14,804 nt of DNA from Deltaproteobacteria bacterium (GTDB lineage: Bacteria; Desulfobacterota; DSM-4660; Desulfatiglandales; Desulfatiglandaceae): contig JABGPV010000124.1 of assembly GCA_018644785.1 (NCBI GenBank), forward strand, positions 1-14,804, written 5' to 3'. Below the pieces are notes generated by a model. The model had not been told where the DNA came from. It saw nothing but the letters and a program-made list of their open reading frames with translations, and made no database searches. The translations under genes were made by a program, and so were the position numbers. Below are positions 13,768 through 14,804 of this stretch, piece after piece; positions within the stretch are counted from its first letter, which is position 1, and each line of letters starts with the position of its first letter.

Positions 13768-14062
13768 TTTAACCAAGGAAGAGAGAACCATTGAAAACAG
13801 TATTGATTCTCTGGTTCCCATATCGAAGGATAAACGGGAACGAGTTGAATCTATTATGGGACGGGCAAGAAAGAATAAATCGATTAGCCTGAGAATCGCT
13901 GAATATGATCTTGAGAAGCTGAAAGAGAAAGCAAAAAGCGATGGAATCCCCTATCAGACACTCATTAGTATGGTTCTCCATAAATACATAACGAACGAGT
14001 TGATTGAGAAGAGCGAACTACTAAAATCTATTCAACTATTGCGGAACAAAGAGGCTTTCTGA
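13760..14062 (+). CDS. Ribbon-helix-helix (CopG-like) antitoxin
   Basis: The 100-residue partner of the preceding toxin. Residues 40-75 carry the ribbon-helix-helix: SISLRIAEYDLEKLKEKAKS, then DGIPYQTLISMVLHKYITNEL. GIPYQTLI, then LHKY, is the hallmark of CopG-type antitoxins paired with BrnT-like toxins. The acidic N-terminus (NNLTKEERTIENSIDS) probably wraps the toxin. Start at 13760 is preferred over 13748 because GGAGG at 13750-13754 sits 5 nt upstream; the earlier ATG lies upstream of that site. Toxin-first order with overlap suggests coupled translation, and autorepression through GTATATAC in the promoter is likely. A+T-rich like the toxin. Appears intact. Confidence 0.85.
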   Translation: MNNLTKEERTIENSIDSLVPISKDKRERVESIMGRARKNKSISLRIAEYDLEKLKEKAKSDGIPYQTLISMVLHKYITNELIEKSELLKSIQLLRNKEAF

Positions 14063-14082
14063 TTTCTGTATATGCGTCCTTC

Positions 14083-14415
14083 TTGTATTGCAGCAATGTT
14101 ATTTGGGCGCTCTACCCGCTGCCTGGGCAGCATCAAAGAAAGGGTCGAAAGGGAGCCTATTGGGAAGACCGTTATCATGCCACGGCTATAGAAAGCGGCG
14201 AGCATCTGTCGCGATGCATCGCGTATATTACTGCCAACATGATCCGTGCCGGCGTGGTCGATTACCCGTCAATGTGGCCTTTTAGCGGCTACAATGAGAT
14301 TCAGAAGCCCAAAAGAAAGAATATTTTGATTGATTATGAAAGACTTCAATGGTTGTTTGGAGCGGCGCCCTACAACTTGTTGTGGCCCGACCCCAGGCTA
14401 CGTCAGGCTACGTAA
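14083..14415 (+). pseudogene. REP-associated Y1 transposase (RAYT), C-terminal remnant
   Basis: Residues from about 19 onward match the C-terminal part of Y1/REP-associated transposases: RKGRKGAYWEDRYHATAIES, GEHLSRCIAYITANMIRAGVV, then WPFSGYNEI and a final IDYERLQWLFG. The Tyr in RCIAYI corresponds to the usual catalytic tyrosine. The N-terminal half with the HUH metal-binding histidines is missing. The first 18 residues and the tail after LFGA do not look like the family, and no ribosome binding site is seen at 14083. It is therefore a truncated, inactive copy. Full-length relatives move hairpin-forming REP sequences, and hairpins occur nearby at 12411-12574 and 13365-13428. Confidence 0.8.
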
Positions 14416-14454
14416 AACCTGTTTTTCTACAAAACTAATAATAGGAGGATCCAA

Positions 14455-14804
14455 ATGTCGAAGAAAAACATCTGGAAGTTTTCAAACACAGCTCTGATTT
14501 TGATGCTGGTATCTCTTATGCTTTTTATTGGATGTTCATCTGATGGTGGAGACAGCGATTTCGACATTTATGGGGGGAAACTGGTCAGTTCGACACTGGT
14601 AAAGTCATTTACGGCACAGGAGGTCAACACTGTATTGGAGCAATATTATGTGCCCACGGGGTATGATGTCACCGACCTGCTCAACTCCTCAACCGATGTA
14701 GACGCTTACGCCATCGAATACTACACGGCCAATATTGACGGACGGTTGATTGTAGTCTCCGGCCTGGTTGCCATACCGTCCCCAGCAAATGGCGCCTATC
14801 CAGT
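14455..14804 (+). CDS. Lipoprotein of the alpha/beta-hydrolase (secreted lipase-like) type, N-terminal part
   Basis: ATG at 14455 with AGGAGG at 14443-14448 opens a frame that runs to the window end (116 residues). Residues 1-27 are a lipoprotein signal: basic MSKKNIWK, hydrophobic ALILMLVSLMLFIG, then Cys27 followed by SSDGGDSD. Residues 84-116 read YAIEYYTANIDGRLIVVSGL, then VAIPSP, the pattern that opens secreted lipase-like alpha/beta hydrolases before the strand leading to the oxyanion and nucleophile-elbow region. The nucleophile Ser lies beyond the window, so catalytic competence cannot be judged. It follows the transposase remnant by 39 bp and marks the island's right edge. Confidence 0.72.
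   Translation, partial: MSKKNIWKFSNTALILMLVSLMLFIGCSSDGGDSDFDIYGGKLVSSTLVKSFTAQEVNTVLEQYYVPTGYDVTDLLNSSTDVDAYAIEYYTANIDGRLIVVSGLVAIPSPANGAYP

Noticed and set aside
1..14804. CRISPR array, tRNA, rRNA or phage attachment site
   Set aside because: No regularly spaced direct repeats, no cloverleaf with TTCGA-type arm and no rRNA-like sequence were seen on reading both strands.

Overview
The window looks like a chromosomal segment from an anaerobic Desulfobacterota (Deltaproteobacteria) relative, perhaps Desulfobacterales. This is inferred from gene content: a fused CobA/HemD behind hemC, a small Rho-N-like basic protein, a coaBC/family-4 uracil-DNA glycosylase pair, and a REP-type transposase remnant. 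No 16S or other decisive marker is present, so the assignment is tentative. There are no rRNA or tRNA genes and no CRISPR array.

Layout. Positions 1-410 (minus) hold the N-terminal part of an exported caspase-fold protein, divergent from the next operon. Positions 612-4670 (plus) hold coaBC, a family-4 Fe-S uracil-DNA glycosylase, a NfeD/ClpP-class membrane protease and its SPFH/slipin partner. The first three overlap by 4 and 8 bp and the slipin follows after 15 bp, so they are probably one transcript. A Rho-N-like protein (4767-5156) follows and ends at a hairpin terminator. That terminator's T-run starts an unusual three-copy tandem repeat (8, 7 and 6 Ts), whose last copy supplies the ribosome binding site of ispD. 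ispD, hemC and cobA/hemD (5257-8431) form a tight cluster for isoprenoid and tetrapyrrole synthesis: porphobilinogen to hydroxymethylbilane (HemC), to uroporphyrinogen III (HemD), to precorrin-2 (CobA). A 238-bp A+T-rich gap with two perfect inverted repeats precedes lon (8670-11105), which closes with a strong terminator. A G+C-rich double-hotdog thioesterase-like gene (11220-12008, minus) has its own promoter.

Positions about 12,100-14,420 differ sharply. This is a decayed accessory island: a frameshifted unknown gene remnant, a 164-bp imperfect palindromic MITE-like element, a Phd/YefM antitoxin with an in-frame stop and no toxin beside it, a frameshifted VOC/glyoxalase 5' fragment, an apparently intact A+T-rich toxin-antitoxin pair (BrnT-like toxin first, RHH/CopG-like antitoxin second) whose toxin mRNA appears leaderless, and the C-terminal half of a REP-associated Y1 transposase. 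After it starts a lipoprotein of the alpha/beta-hydrolase (secreted lipase-like) type, cut by the window end.

I see no obviously new multi-gene system. The most interesting items are the island between lon and the lipase, the leaderless TA pair, the palindromic element, and the terminator/SD repeat ahead of ispD. All family calls were made by reading motifs, without database searches.
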